Shown here piece by piece: positions 22,532-34,113 of a stretch of DNA of 64,000 bases. The DNA is taken from contig CM043970.1 of NCBI GenBank assembly GCA_014529385.2, forward strand, positions 49,591,898 to 49,655,897. Direction: 5' to 3'. Below the pieces are notes generated by a model. The model worked only from the letters and a program-made list of their open reading frames with translations. It was not told the DNA's origin and searched no databases. How positions within the stretch are numbered: position 1 is the first letter of the stretch; every line of letters begins with the position of its first letter. The stretch is from Adiantum capillus-veneris. Its lineage: Eukaryota > Streptophyta > Polypodiopsida > Polypodiales > Pteridaceae. A program made the translations under genes and the position numbers.

Positions 22532-24526
22532 TTAGGAGTCTCTCTTCCTCTCTCTCTCTAGGCGTGGTCTCTTTAGGTACCTAAAAGCAAGGACTTTGGG
22601 TGAGAACCGTGGCTTTTTTGAAGCTTTTCCAAAAATAGCAGTTTTCCTTGCCAATTTGGGCATAGTTTCTTGTTTTGGAAGCGAAGCTATGGTGCACGAA
22701 AGGGGGTGCTCTTGGGCTTGAGGGGAGCGCCTTGGCAAGGAGGGTCTGCTGTCAAGAGGTCGTGGCCAACATCGGACAGGGTAAACCACACACAGTAGAC
22801 GAAGCCCCTTGTTTTTTCCTACGCGCTGCCTGCGACATTGGCCTTCAAAGGCTTGCTTGATTTCACATGGCCAGGCCAATTAGCCATAAAAATTGAGCTT
22901 TGGCCATAGTAGGCGGCCCTTACCACAAGCATGGCGGCATAAGCAAGCGACCGGCAAGTTTACCCTCAGTTCTTGTGCTCTGGGGGAAGGTAAACGACCA
23001 CAACTTTTGTTGAGCAGGAATAAATCAGCATTCCGAGCCGGCTGCAAACCAGATTTTGCAGTTTCGCACACCACAAATTCCAATCGATTTATCGTTTGCA
23101 TGAGATGCAAATCCAATTATTGACCACTATGAATTGATCTGTGCTTGCAAATGCATCCTCGGCTGCAAATCAATTGCTGATTTTGCGGTGGCTTGGGATT
23201 TACAATCCGACTTCGAATTCGGCGTTCAGTTCAGTTGAAGACATAATATTAATTACCTAGTTAATTATCGCAACCTACTATGAGCTAGTGCTAAGTTCCT
23301 CGGTGATTTCACCTCTTCGCCAATTCTACCGGGACTGGAAATTCACCTTCTTTACGACCGGCAAGGTTAGCACGGCTAACTACCTCTGTGCTCGATACGG
23401 TTATGAGTTTTTGTTGCACTCCACACAAGTACGTCTTGTACTTGAAGGATGTTCCTTTTCACACATCCTTATATGAGACATATTCCACATGTGGAGAATA
23501 TGTCTCTCTGGACTGACACTGGCGCCATTATTTCAATTATGTGTCACGACAACATCCCTAGGTGCTAGTCACATTTGTTTTCTGGACCATTTTTAGCACG
23601 ACGTATCAGGATCAATTTCGTGGCCAAAAATTGTCGGGTACTTAGAATGACTTGTTAAGGTACAAGTATTGCTAAACAACATTACAGATGGTTATTTATA
23701 CATATAGCAAGGCTATAAGTTATTAATGAAAAAGTTTCATTATCTGTACTTAGAAGTGATCAATGTTTCACCTTCTATTGTCATTCAGACGTTCAGCAAG
23801 GCTTGCAAAAGATTCCAACTAAAAGTATTTAGTTTCTTTTCAGAACTATTTACATTCCATTTAATGCGTGCTAGGGGCATCACATTTGCCATAAGTACTG
23901 GCAAGGACCATTATGAACATACAAGTTCGGGTTGGTTTTTGCTAAATGCATGCACACGAGGTGTTATGGGCCCTAGTGTTTAGCAAAGGCTGATTTGGAA
24001 CGGCATGCATATTCCTTAGGTTGTTGCTTATGAAGCATTTTGCACTCTATGTGCACTATCTCTATGCGATTACTTTTTGGTCTACTAATCACCAATAGAG
24101 GTCATGAGTCGGTTTGGGCGTTTGTGGATTTTTTCAAGTTAACCATGATGGTTATTTCAGACATTGTTGATTCCTCACCAATGTTAAACACTACTGTGAT
24201 TCCCCGTTTACCAGTTATCTGGGATGACTCTCTGTAAACCGTGAGGAAAACACACCTCAGTACTGTCAGTTATCCAAGGGGATAGGCACATTACAAAGAG
24301 TAATCTTGTGCTAAAGGATCTGCTAAGCGCATACGTTAGCACAACGCATTTCTGAATAGATGATTTTCTCCCTATTCTAGAATTTGCTTAAGTACGATTT
24401 TCGACTTTTAACACCTCTTGTGGTGGGGAGTTGGAAATATGGCTCTCAACTTCAGGGACAGTTGCGCCAAGGTTTCCTTGAATTATTCCAGATCTGAACA
24501 TGGTTATGCCTTTCGGCAACTCTTTG

Positions 24527-24663
24527 TTATGGTTTCTCCTTTATAGTACTCAAGTGAGTTATAAATGGAGTTACCAATTAGACCCAAGTGACTCTTAGTT
24601 GTGGCTACTCCTTTATAGTACTCAAGTGAGTTATAACTGGAGTTACCATTTCGACCCAAGTGG
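24527..24663. repeat. Tandem duplication of about 70 bp in the nested element
   Basis: Two diverged units each contain ctcctttatagtactcaagt and end near acccaagtg. Confidence 0.75.
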
Positions 24664-24857
24664 TTGCAAACGGACAACAATGTTGAAAATCAAGATGTTG
24701 CTCTTGGTTTCATTGAACCTCCTCACTGCACCAATTATAGGTCATACAGACAACTGGCTCATTTATGGGACGTCAATAAAGACAACATCAATATTCTTAA
24801 GAAGATAGTACTACTTGTGTTTTTGAGGACGAAAAATCTTCCTTAAGGGGGAAGTAA

Positions 24858-25028
24858 TGTCAGGACAAGGGTCCTGTACCCTAAGAACTAGGTTAGTCAC
24901 GGACTATGGCCGAGGGCCGGGTTAGGCAGTGTGGACAGGGGATCCGTCTAGGGCAAGGGGCTAGGAGCCCGCCTATATAAAGGGAGGTTGGGAGGAGGAT
25001 CTCAAGGCCTAGGTCCCTAGTTCTTACA
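24858..25028 (+). repeat. 3' LTR of the nested element
   Basis: 171 bp, same TATA box (24974-24981), five differences from the left LTR. Confidence 0.9.
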
Positions 25029-25390
25029 ATTGTCAATGAAACTCACATAGTATCTATATCCACCCATAGATGCAGTCTTTGACGGACCCCATTCATTTGT
25101 ATGCATTGAATCCAATGCATTCCTACTTACATGCTTATCATGAGGAAAGGATGCTTTTGCTTGCTTTCAAATTGACAAGCTTCACACACTTTTTTGCATT
25201 TCAGCAACTCGAAACATTGGTAAACATGTAACCATCTCTTTAGTCTGCATCATTTTCATCCTCTGCAAATTTATAGAACAAATACGTTTGTGCCGAATCT
25301 CTATATCTGGAACAACACCTATACCTTGTGCAAACATGGCAGCATTCACCTTGAGAACATTTACATCCAAAGTAGACATTCTGCCCACTT
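25029..25390 (-). pseudogene. Copia integrase zinc domain and upstream half of the core
   Basis: Reads RHKRICSINLQRMKMMQTKE (HHCC region), a C-x2-C-like end near 25190, then GGYRYYVSFIDN up to the insertion point. One or more frameshifts occur near 25185. Confidence 0.75.
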
Positions 25391-25472
25391 TCTTTCCTTG
25401 CGCAACCAGCCTTCCATCCTTCTTATGCTCTTTGACAAAGGGACCATTGGAGTTAAACCTAACCTGTAAACC

Positions 25473-25772
25473 CTACTCAACCATTTGCCCAACAAAAACC
25501 AGGTTCTTTATAATGTTGGGTACATGTAGTACATCAGCCAGGTACTTCACTTTACCATCTGTCATAGACAATAACACATTTCTTGTATCTATAATAGGAT
25601 GTGAGGTATCATCTCTAGTTTCTACATAAGTAGGACTTTGTAAAGTCTGCATTTCCTTAAACCATTGACCATGATTGGTCATATGATTCGATGCACTAGA
25701 ATCCATATACCAGACATTATCACTAGATTTTGCCACATTTGCAGGCATAGTATTTAGCATGTGATGCATCAC
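25473..25772 (-). pseudogene. Copia protease region
   Basis: NVWYMDSSASNHMTNHGQWF contains the copia protease active-site segment. The usual D-S-G-A reads D-S-S-A. ADVLHVPNIIKNLVFVGQMV follows, typical of the domain's C-terminal part. Confidence 0.8.
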
Positions 25773-25814
25773 AAATAGCCTCTCGCTCTCATCTACATTT
25801 TTGCTAGTAGTTGC

Positions 25815-26710
25815 ATAATTGTTTTGCTGTCTCTTAATCTAGACATTAAAGTGACCATATCTTCCACAGCCCCAACAAACTACATTTCCATGTTGACTTG
25901 GATTATTGCCCTCCGCATTTCCACTACCTCTTGGACTCCCCCTGCCTTGAAAGTTTCCTCGACCACAACCTGTGTTCTGACCATGATTGTTATTTTGCTA
26001 TTGTGCTTGGTGGTTGCTTCCTTTGCCTTGTCCACGACCTGTACCACATCCTCTTCCTCTTCCGTTGTTGAAAAGGACCTGTCAGAATTGTTTCCACTCT
26101 ACGTAGAGGAGTCTTCCTCAAGTTTCTTCTCTTTCACAATCAATAAGGACACCAAATATGTAAACGATGGAATGTTCTCTTGAAGATGGATACCAATTTT
26201 AAATTGTTTGTATTCAGGACCCGCAGACAAACTTCTACTTTATCACCATCATTGACTGTAACAACAATCGATGCAAGTGACTCACGTATGTTCTTTATCT
26301 TCAAAAAACAGTCATTGATGGAAATACTTTTCTTCTGCACAATATTCAGCTCAGACTTCAACTGCAGCTTCCTTGCCTTAGTGTTGGTCACATCTAATGA
26401 CAACAAAGTGTCTTAAGCCTCCTTAGGAGATTGAGCATCCTGTATATGCCCAATCATAGTGTCTTGTACACTGACAGAAAGCCATACATGACCTTCTGAG
26501 CTCCCTGGTTCCAATCTTTATATGTCTTAATTTGCACAGCAGTTACACCTTTCTCTAGCAGTAGTGGTGCTACCTCATGCTCTCCATCAATGTAGTCATA
26601 ATCACCTTTGCCCATAAGAAACTGGTCATTTTGAACTTCCAAGCATGGAAGTTGTTCTTGTCCAGCTTCTCACTGACAACCTGGTTAAGCCCATCATTGT
26701 TGGATGACAT
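25815..26710 (-). pseudogene. Copia gag with zinc knuckle
   Basis: Starts at 26710 (MSSNNDGLNQVVSEKLDKNN then FHAWKFKM). A frameshift at about 26616 leads into GKGDYDYIDGEHEVAPLLLE, and a UBN2-type block LQLKSELNIVQKKSISINDC follows after a stop near 26415. A knuckle start VVCWGCGRYGHF lies at about 25830-25890 and runs into a stop. Confidence 0.75.
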
Positions 26711-27082
26711 GTTTCAACCCTTCACACAGTCTTCGAGCAGCCTACTAAAAATAGTCCGTTACATGTTTCACTGTACTAAACAGTGTCCGTGCACACTCCA
26801 TCCTAACCAAAGATTTCTGCACCACCTATATATAGATATGGAGAATCCCAAACCTTAGCATTTCTGCACGCGAATGCACTCTAACTCCAAAACGAGGTTA
26901 AAGCGCCTGAAATGGTAATCCGGCTACACAGGTGTAGTCCAAAGGACTGTATAGAACCCTGAGACGCACATTCCAAGTGAAACCACCTCAATCGAAGATC
27001 GTTGAGGATGGATCCCGGGAATACTGAAGCCGCTTTCTAGACTACTCCTGCTTGCTGCTCCAAGCTCCTCAAACACAACCAT

Positions 27083-27094
27083 GCTCTGATACCA
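27083..27094 (-). other. Primer-binding site of the 19728-27496 copia element
   Basis: gctctgatacca is an exact complement of TGGTATCAGAGC and touches the LTR. Confidence 0.92.
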
Positions 27095-27135
27095 TGTCAA
27101 GAGATAGAGAAGGAGAGAGCTTGAGCTCTTGCAAG

Positions 27136-27189
<54 letters not shown>

Positions 27190-27496
27190 CGCACACAAAG
27201 ATGGAGGCAAAAAGACTGTACTTCTTATTCTTCACAAACTCAAGATAAGAGGTCTACAAAACGTAAGGGAAAATAAAACATAAAAAGGGGGAACTAATAC
27301 AACGGTCCATTATGAACCGCTAGTGAGTGAGGTGAGTAGGAAAGTGTGCCATCACTCCAATAGGTACATCAGCTCGATGTAGTCCAGTTGTAGTATCACT
27401 GGCAAAAATATGTGTATCCACCAAGGCACACCAGTGATGATGACTATCGGTGATAGTCATCCAGGAGTTGTACATGTTGAGCATGACATCTCAACA
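27095..27496 (-). repeat. 5' LTR of the 19728-27496 copia element
   Basis: 402 bp. It contains an expanded (AC)n tract (about 27137-27190) that accounts for most of the length difference from the left LTR. Confidence 0.9.
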
Positions 27497-27501
27497 AAGA
27501 G

Positions 27502-27733
27502 CTGAATGATGCATGCCACAGTTAGGAGTATCAATCAATACCTTTATCAAAGAGCCTATCGACGGTCTCTTTGTTCCTAGCACGTTACTTTAACAGTTGT
27601 TCATTTGTCCCTCTAGCTTCAACTTCTTCATTCTTCATAAGTATCTAGATAGGCCTCTATCTTTATTTTCCATTGTCCCATCAATCATGCCATTGTGAAT
27701 ACAAGTGGAGCCTTGATCTCTTGTTTTTATTTT

Positions 27734-27770
<37 letters not shown>

Positions 27771-28446
27771 GAGGCCAGGTTTACCTTTGCCAGGTTCATG
27801 CACCCAACATTATGCTCCCCTTTTTACATTGATTTAGACAAGTAGAGAGAGAACCTTCGATGGAAGGTGGCCAAGCAATATGCAGGAGAGTAGGCCAATG
27901 CTTCCTTGATGGTTTAAATCTTCTTTTCTTATGATGTAAATTCTAACTAAATTCTCCTTCATGATGTATTCCTAGATGCAAAAAGAGCATAGAATAAAAA
28001 GCATATCAACAAAATTTAAAAAAAGGGCTTGTATATATGTGTGTCGAGCTTTGAGTACCATCTCTTGTTTTGTTCATTGTCAAAAAGCAAGAGAAAGCTC
28101 TCCTTTTCTTAGTCAAAGAGGAGCTAAGTATCTCTGTTGATAGGCCTAAGATGGTCTTCCTTGTAGTCACATTTCCTTTTGGTGTTTGACCAGCCATAAA
28201 ATTGAAACCTTGGCATACACGGTTCATATACCTTCATTTGCAGTCTACAAACAAACTAGTTAGTCAAAACCTAAAATGGAGTATATTTAGATTACTAAAA
28301 AGACATCCATAAAGAGAATGAGATCAAGTGTAGCAATAGCATCAAACTTGGGAGCATCATTCTTGCTAACATAAATATCTAACAAAACTCTTAGATTTGG
28401 AATGTTAATTAAATATTGAAATATAAAAAAGATTTGTAAATCAGTT

Positions 28447-28478
<32 letters not shown>

Positions 28479-28616
28479 CTCACCCAATATTTGTTTGCGT
28501 ATGTGTGCACACACACAATATTTGTTTGTGCATGAATACACACACACAATAAGAATCATGAAAATTAAGAGATCATTAAGTATTAATGAAGGTTTAGGAG
28601 TTGTCATAAACTCCAT
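27502..28616. other. Unassigned, with poly-G and (TG)n tracts
   Basis: No gene recognised. A run of 33 G lies at 27736-27768 and (GT)n at 28451-28478, followed by short (AC)n stretches. Confidence 0.5.
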
Positions 28617-29395
28617 TGTCACCATGTATATGGCAGTGATGTGTGTGAACGCCTTAGGATTATTGAGGCACTTTTATCCCTCACTAGGAGGTTTTTTCCA
28701 CCCATCACTCTAGGGCTATCTTATTTTCTATTCTCACAAAAGTAATATATGCTCTATTGTGGGCCTTGAGCTTTTTCTCCATCTTCAAGCTGTGTGTGCA
28801 TTCCTGCAACATTAACTCCAACAATTGGTATCGTAGCAGCTTGTGTGCTCCCGAGTATAGTTGTTAGCACCCTCTTCCTTACTTTCTCCAATTTTGGTGA
28901 GCTTTGATGAGCATGATCAGTAGGTTGATATATACTTTGGGTAAACTCATAGAGCTTGGTGTGCTCAAAAGTTTGATTTAGGCTTGTTTTGGGCAAGTAC
29001 TGCAAATGCAATTTTGTTCCTTTATGCAGAATCTCTTCCACTACAAATTTTTGTATAACAGGTCTTCGACAATTTATTGTGGTTTGTGCTATATAGCAAG
29101 TACAATTTCCCTTTATTTTTGACTTAGTTTGGACATATTCTACATCAAGTTCAATCTTTTACTATGGCTAGAGCCATGATGTTTTCAAGATGTTGTTTGT
29201 TGATGACAAATTGGATGGAGACAACTATCCATTCTGGACTTACATGATGCAATATGTACTTGTTTCCAAGGGTGTAAGGAGAGGATGTTACCGTTTCTAA
29301 TTGTTCTTCTCCTAGCGCCAGTCCTAATTTACCTACAGTTGAACAAGCTTGTTGGGATAGTAGAGATACACAAGTGCATGCATTGATTAAACTAT

Positions 29396-29647
29396 TTGTC
29401 AAGCACACCATTATCTTCACTCAAAACAACAAAACAAACTTGGAACATTCTAATTGGCTTGTATGCAGGTCGTAATGAGGCAAAAATATCATTTATGTGC
29501 AAATTGCTAGAATCAAAGGTCATGCATGAGGAAGATGGAATGGATATTTTTCTTGCTAAAATCAAAGATATCAATGAGCACTCATTGCTACAGGTGAAGT
29601 CATTATCGACCATTCACTTGTGCGGACTTTCTTGGATGCATTTCTAG
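29396..29647 (+). pseudogene. Copia gag (UBN2-type) fragment
   Basis: TWNILIGLYAGRNEAKISFM then LLESKVMHEEDGMDIFLAKI is the usual W-x-x-L-x-x-x-Y helical block of copia Gag. The frame ends early and the knuckle is not seen. Confidence 0.7.
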
Positions 29648-30018
29648 ATTTTTATTAAACTTTTTCTTCTACTTGGAGGCTTGTGGCTCAGCTCTTAAGT
29701 TTGATTCATTGGTCACTTTGCTACTACAAGAGCGTAAATCAACAAAAAAACAAGGCTAAGCAGCTTGGGGCTAAGTTCGAAGTGTTTATTGACCTCAAAT
29801 AGTTTATTGTTGTTGATTAAAAATGTATCTTGTTGTATTGGGGGCACCTTCTATTACGATTGAGGGGGGAGTATATGTCAAAAGAAGTTGATGCATTTGT
29901 TGGCTAGTGTGGGATAAAATACCAATGTACAATGCCTTACACGTCAACAAAATGGTGTTTTTGAGATGAAAAATAGGTCACTCATGGAGATGGCATGATG
30001 TATGGTCGACGATAAGCT

Positions 30019-30258
30019 TTGCCACATGCTTTCTGGCTAGAGTATGATAAGAATCCATCTATTCATCAATTGCATGCTTTTGGTTGCTTGGTTTATGTGC
30101 TAGTTCTACAACAACAATGCATGAAATTGGATAATAAGGCTATCAAATGCATTTTTGTTGGTTACAACATTGAGACCAAGGGCTACAAGTTATATCATCC
30201 GCAACTGACATGTATCTTGACTTCTCAAGATGTTGCTTTTGTGGAAGATGTAGTTTAG
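30019..30258 (+). pseudogene. Copia integrase C-terminal / linker fragment
   Basis: QLHAFGCLVYVLVLQQQCMK, LDNKAIKCIFVGYNIETKGY and a Q-D-V-A-F-V-E-D end match the segment after the copia integrase core. Confidence 0.75.
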
Positions 30259-30461
30259 TCCTTGTTGTCACATACTAAGACAAGTGTAACCTCACATGAC
30301 AATTTTTGATACCTTCTTGCCTCTTTTCAATGAAGGAATACAAATGTAAGTCCAAATGTGGAAAATATTCAAGTTACACAGGTTTCAAGTGGTTTCATAG
30401 ATCAACCCATTTCGGATGCATATATAAATGATGTACTTGATGAGGATAGGGCTAAAAATGA

Positions 30462-30539
30462 GAAAGCTAGAGGTATGCCAAAATGGTTGGTGCATACTTT
30501 GAAAGCTAGAGGTATGCCCAAATGGTTGGTGCATACTTT
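30462..30539. repeat. 39-bp tandem duplication
   Basis: gaaagctagaggtatgcc... occurs twice (30462-30500 and 30501-30539), in frame within a decayed reading frame (ARGMPKWLVHTL twice). Confidence 0.85.
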
Positions 30540-30639
30540 GTGTGATAGTAATTTGGATGCACTTTTGTCTAGTTGTACTCATTTGGGTTCTCATCATGCT
30601 TCCATTGCTGCCACATTGCGACTTGCATAATGACGTGCT

Positions 30640-31195
30640 AGAATATCCCAAGCCTGTTTTGCAGATTTTGCTGAACAAATGTGAGGAGTAATGTAATTCA
30701 TAGACAACGCAATCAATGCATGAGCCTGTGCATCTTTTACATCCCAACAACAAGACTTGCAACATCCTCAACATCGCCTACATCCTTTGAAAACCAGGAT
30801 GTACATCAACGCCTTGCACAATATTCCAGACACCCTTTGACACAAGAACATGTTGCATCATGTAAGGCCACATAGGGTAATTGTACCCATCCAATCTGTC
30901 CTCAGCAGCAGCAAATATCTTGAACACATATGTGCTATTGTCGGCCATAGAGAATGCCTGCACCTAATGTGAAAACTGCCCGAAAAGAGGAGAAATGGAA
31001 CAGGAACAGCACGTGCTATATAGCACAAACCATAGAAGACGATAAGGGACATGTTATGCAAAAAATGATACTGACAAAAATTTTGCACAAAATGATGAAA
31101 TAGCATGTGCAGTACTGCCTGTAGTGAAAACGGAGGCCGAAATGAACCCAAATAAAAAATCTCAGCAAACTAGGCTCTTTGAGCTCACCCAAAAT
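30640..31195 (-). mobile_element. Ty1/copia 5' fragment (leader and gag start), minus strand
   Basis: Closely similar to 51240-51690. It encodes MADNSTYVFKIFAAAEDRLD then NYPMWPYMMQHVLVSKGVWN, the N terminus of Gag, followed upstream by the leader (gctatatagcacaa motif). It lies tail to tail with the plus-strand copy at 28617-30640, so this locus holds opposed pieces of one family. Confidence 0.75.
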
Positions 31196-31323
31196 ATGGT
31201 TAGTTACATCTTCAATGGTAGAATGCTTGCCATCCATGATGGCATTCCACCATCGTTAATTCTGACAAAGTGCATTTTGCATGGGACCACTCATACACAA
31301 TGTTTTCAAGGCTTCCACATAGT

Positions 31324-31326
<3 letters not shown>

Positions 31327-31404
<78 letters not shown>
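31327..31404. repeat. (CT)n microsatellite
   Basis: Uninterrupted CT/GA dinucleotide tract of about 78 bp. Confidence 0.95.
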
Positions 31405-31408
<4 letters not shown>

Positions 31409-31489
31409 GATTCATCGTAGAAGCCTTAGAGGCCACTCAAGATTGTTGCTATGAGGTATAAACTTCTCTTCTATTTCTTCTTCTCTTCT

Positions 31490-31514
31490 CCCCCCCCCCC
31501 CCCCCCCCCCCCCC
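31490..31514. repeat. Poly-C run (25 C)
   Basis: Homopolymer of 25 C followed by a short CT tract. Confidence 0.9.
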
Positions 31515-32147
31515 TTTCTCTCTCTCTCTCTCTCCCCTCATCATTTTTTCTATAGGTAATGAAAATTATATTTTAATAATATTTTTTAATTAAAAATGAT
31601 GACATAACATTGGTTTTCCACGGTGCAAGAAACCAAAGCCTACAATGCAAGCTTGCCACCAAATGGATAAACTCCACCTGCTTTCCAGAAGCTGGTCACC
31701 ATTTGTATGCCATCCCTCCCTCTACCTTTTTGCTCTCCCTTTTCCTCCTTGTGAGAATGCATCAAGGTTTGCACACACTTCTTTTCTATCTCATGATCCA
31801 CAATAACAATGCAAGGGGTTGAGCTTCACAACGACAAGCCCCGCTCTCTTCCTTTTACCTCATGGCCACCGCCGACCAACCGCCTCACCCTCCTTCTCAT
31901 CACCGATGGTGAGAGGCCTAAAGGGAGGGTGCTCGTTCTAGCCATCCCTATCTATTCATATAGATAGGTCCCCATGCTGGTTCTGGGTTGGTCATGCTCA
32001 ATCCTTGGCCTCATATTAGCCCCTCCTTGGAGAAGTTTTTTTGTGCTCAAAAACAAAAGTGGGATATTTCTTCTTGAGAACACTAATGTTTTCCCAAGTG
32101 GCACCTTCTTCAGGTCCATCTTTCCATTTAACTAATGCTTGGTGATG
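31515..32147. other. No feature recognised
   Basis: No coding frame, RNA or repeat edge is supported here. Confidence 0.5.
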
Positions 32148-32361
32148 TGTTAGGTAAAGGTAGTGCGCCTCACCGTGCTTTGCCTATGTTCGTCGCCCAT
32201 ATTTATCTCCTTATTATTTATACATACAAAGAATAAGGAGCTCTCACTCATTCTCACATTGTGCTCATACAGTGAGATTTGGGAGCTCCACCCACATCCT
32301 ATGTACTCTCTCTCCCTCCCCTTCTCACTCTTTACACATGCACTGCATTCGCGCATTGACA
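32148..32361 (+). repeat. LTR related to element B, plus strand
   Basis: Homologous in reverse to the LTRs of 16002-19661 (shared taaag...gcgcctcacc, aagaataagg and ggagctccacccacatc motifs). It begins TGTTAGG and ends TTGACA. A PBS (tggtatcagag, 32364-32374) follows, so it is the 5' LTR of a plus-strand element whose remainder is not recognisable. Confidence 0.7.
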
Positions 32362-32363
32362 AT

Positions 32364-32374
32364 TGGTATCAGAG
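32364..32374 (+). other. Primer-binding site (initiator-Met)
   Basis: tggtatcagag, exact over 11 bases, three bases from the LTR end. Confidence 0.8.
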
Positions 32375-33514
32375 TAGGTATTTGTGTACATTATTGCAGA
32401 TGTTTGCAATGACGTATGCAAAGTGTGGAGATTGATGCATGCATTTGGAGTGCGGTTTGATGTGCTTTGGTTGCTCATGGTTTTGAGCGGTCACTTTGGT
32501 TACTATTTTTGTAGCCGTTTTGCTGACAAAACTTTGGTGACATTTTCCCAATAGTTTTACGCGCATCGTTGGTGTGATCGAGATTGCAATTGCTTGTAGC
32601 ACTCAGGAGTTGCGTGCAGTGTTTTCCCTTTTGGGTGGTGCATCGTGAGCGTGTTTTGCTCTACATTTTTGGTCTTGACTTTGTGAGGTGATTCCGGACG
32701 AGTACTTTCCCGGTTTGACCATTTGGACACATAGAAAAAAGGTGTGTAAAGGCTATTAAAAGCCTTGCATGGCGTGCAGCAGGACGCCGACAGTCGCGCG
32801 AGCAGAGGAAGGACGAGGGTGACTCGCAGAGGCCGTTTTGGTCGGCGTGCATGCCCAGTAAAACAACCCCAGTGCCAGGGCGATCCTTTCGATGCTGACT
32901 GGGTTCGCTTCTGTAGAGGTCGACGGTGATGCTTGTTGTCCAACAAGGGAGGATTCCCACAACACTGCTTTGTTTTAATGGTGTCGTACCTCGTCTTGGC
33001 TACAAGGGCTACAAGGTGTTGCATTTAACACAACCTTAAATCCTCGTGTGATGAAAGGCCGTCGGGTGTCACAATCAAATCCTTCTTTCTTTCCTGCAAT
33101 CTTCCTCTTTAATTAAACTTTCCAATGTCGTCCTTCATGACAAGGCAATTGCTCGCTTGCAAAAAAAAATAAAAATCTTCTGACTCTTTCGAAGTCAAAA
33201 TCTTCCGACTCTCCAAGCTTTTTCTGCTTTCCTCTTGCCTTCACAATCCGCAATGATTATGCATTAGAATTGAAAGTGGACACTTGACATACCATATTTT
33301 GGTTGTTATGAAGCCGAATTGGAAATCAGTTGCCAATTAGCCACCAATTAACAATCGGGTTTTCTTCTGCAAGTTTGATCAAATATACTTCGAATTTCCA
33401 CGAGTCCTTGAATCCTTGAGTTGTAAGGTCGATGAATTGCAATTGGGATTTTGTCGATTAGAGGAACTCCTTCTTAAAATTGTAATCTAGTGCCGATTTG
33501 TACTCGAACCCGAG
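32375..33514. other. Internal DNA between two opposed PBS sites
   Basis: No family is recognised. Open frames on the minus strand (32557-33024 and others) do not resemble Gag or Pol. The segment is bounded by a plus-strand PBS on the left and a minus-strand PBS on the right, so it probably contains the junction of two elements. Confidence 0.45.
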
Positions 33515-33526
33515 GCTCTGATACCA
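33515..33526 (-). other. Primer-binding site next to the LTR at 33528
   Basis: gctctgatacca, exact complement of the initiator-Met PBS, one base from the LTR. Confidence 0.85.
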
Positions 33527-33527
33527 C

Positions 33528-33648
33528 TGTTGGGAGAAGAGGGGGAGATCGACCGCTTAAATATTCAACACAAGCTTCCAAGCAATCACCATCAACCTGT
33601 CCACCTCTTCTTCCAATTTCCAAGCACACACACTCACACCTAGACTAT

Positions 33649-33725
<77 letters not shown>

Positions 33726-34113
33726 CATAAAATTTACATAGACATGCTTGTAAGAGAGTGTAAGAGATGGAGACTAGATTAGAGAGTACACAGCAAATAA
33801 CCATAGCTTAAGAGAGTAGAGAAGAGAATCTGCAAGAGAAGGGCCTAAATCTAGTCCCAAAATCCACCGCACCTCTCTTGTGGAGTTGGTATTTAATATA
33901 TTATTTTGAGTTTAAGGTGCCAAAAATCGAGGCCCCTCTTTTTACAACCACTTCACTTTTGTAAATGAGTGAAGCTCATTAGTTCTTGCATGACCCATAA
34001 GGGGAGTTCCCACTACAACTATTTACAGAGCCATAGTGGCTTATTGTAATGATGTTCTAAGATACTGTGCAAATATAAAATGGCCAAGAGTAATTACCGT
34101 CGTCTCTTCATCA
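33528..34113 (-). repeat. LTR of a minus-strand Ty3/gypsy element
   Basis: Starts TGTTGGGAG and ends ATCA in plus view. It carries (CA)35 at 33651-33720. On its left is a PBS (start-of-element signal) and on its right actccccgc, the complement of a polypurine tract (end-of-element signal). Confidence 0.7.

Larger units (their letters stand above)
22348..25028 (+). mobile_element. Nested small LTR retrotransposon
   Basis: A 2681-bp element with 171-bp LTRs (22348-22518 and 24858-25028) beginning TGTCAGGAC and ending TTCTTACA. By hand count they differ at five positions (about 97% identical). The flanks are gttgt (22343-22347) and attgt (25029-25033), a 5-bp TSD with one change. A Met-like PBS lies at 22520-22531 and a purine tract (aaggggg, near 24845) precedes the right LTR. 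The interior has no intact gene. The final stretch before the tract (tttgaggacgaaaaatcttc) resembles the 3' end of gypsy pol regions, so a gypsy-derived non-autonomous element is likely. Confidence 0.88.
19728..27496 (-). mobile_element. Full-length decayed Ty1/copia element with nested insertion
   Basis: LTRs 19728-20080 and 27095-27496 both begin TGTCAAGAG and end with CAACA or TAACA. A perfect 5-bp TSD AAGAG lies at 19723-19727 and 27497-27501. A perfect PBS complement (gctctgatacca, 27083-27094) touches the right LTR, and a polypurine tract (ctcccc in plus view) follows the left LTR. The internal order on the minus strand is gag, protease, integrase, RT, RNase H, which is the copia order. 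It is interrupted by a 2681-bp LTR element at 22348-25028 and by many stops and frameshifts. Confidence 0.93.
28617..30640 (+). mobile_element. Ty1/copia remnant, plus strand, internally deleted
   Basis: Begins with an LTR (28617-28823, TGTCACC...CCAACA) homologous to the reverse complement of the LTRs at 48422 and 51804. A Met-like PBS (tggtatcgtagc, from 28826) follows. Gag start (near 29164, then DGDNYPFWTYMMQYVLVSKG) and a UBN2 part come next. After a large deletion it resumes in the integrase/RT linker (about 29990-30258). No 3' LTR is seen. Same family as 48422-52027. Confidence 0.75.

Noticed and set aside
22532-22879. 115-codon minus-strand frame in the nested LTR element
   Set aside because: Antisense to the element, no domain, and it overlaps the leader just after the PBS.
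28754-29041. 95-codon minus-strand frame
   Set aside because: It lies antisense over the LTR end and leader of a plus-strand copia remnant.
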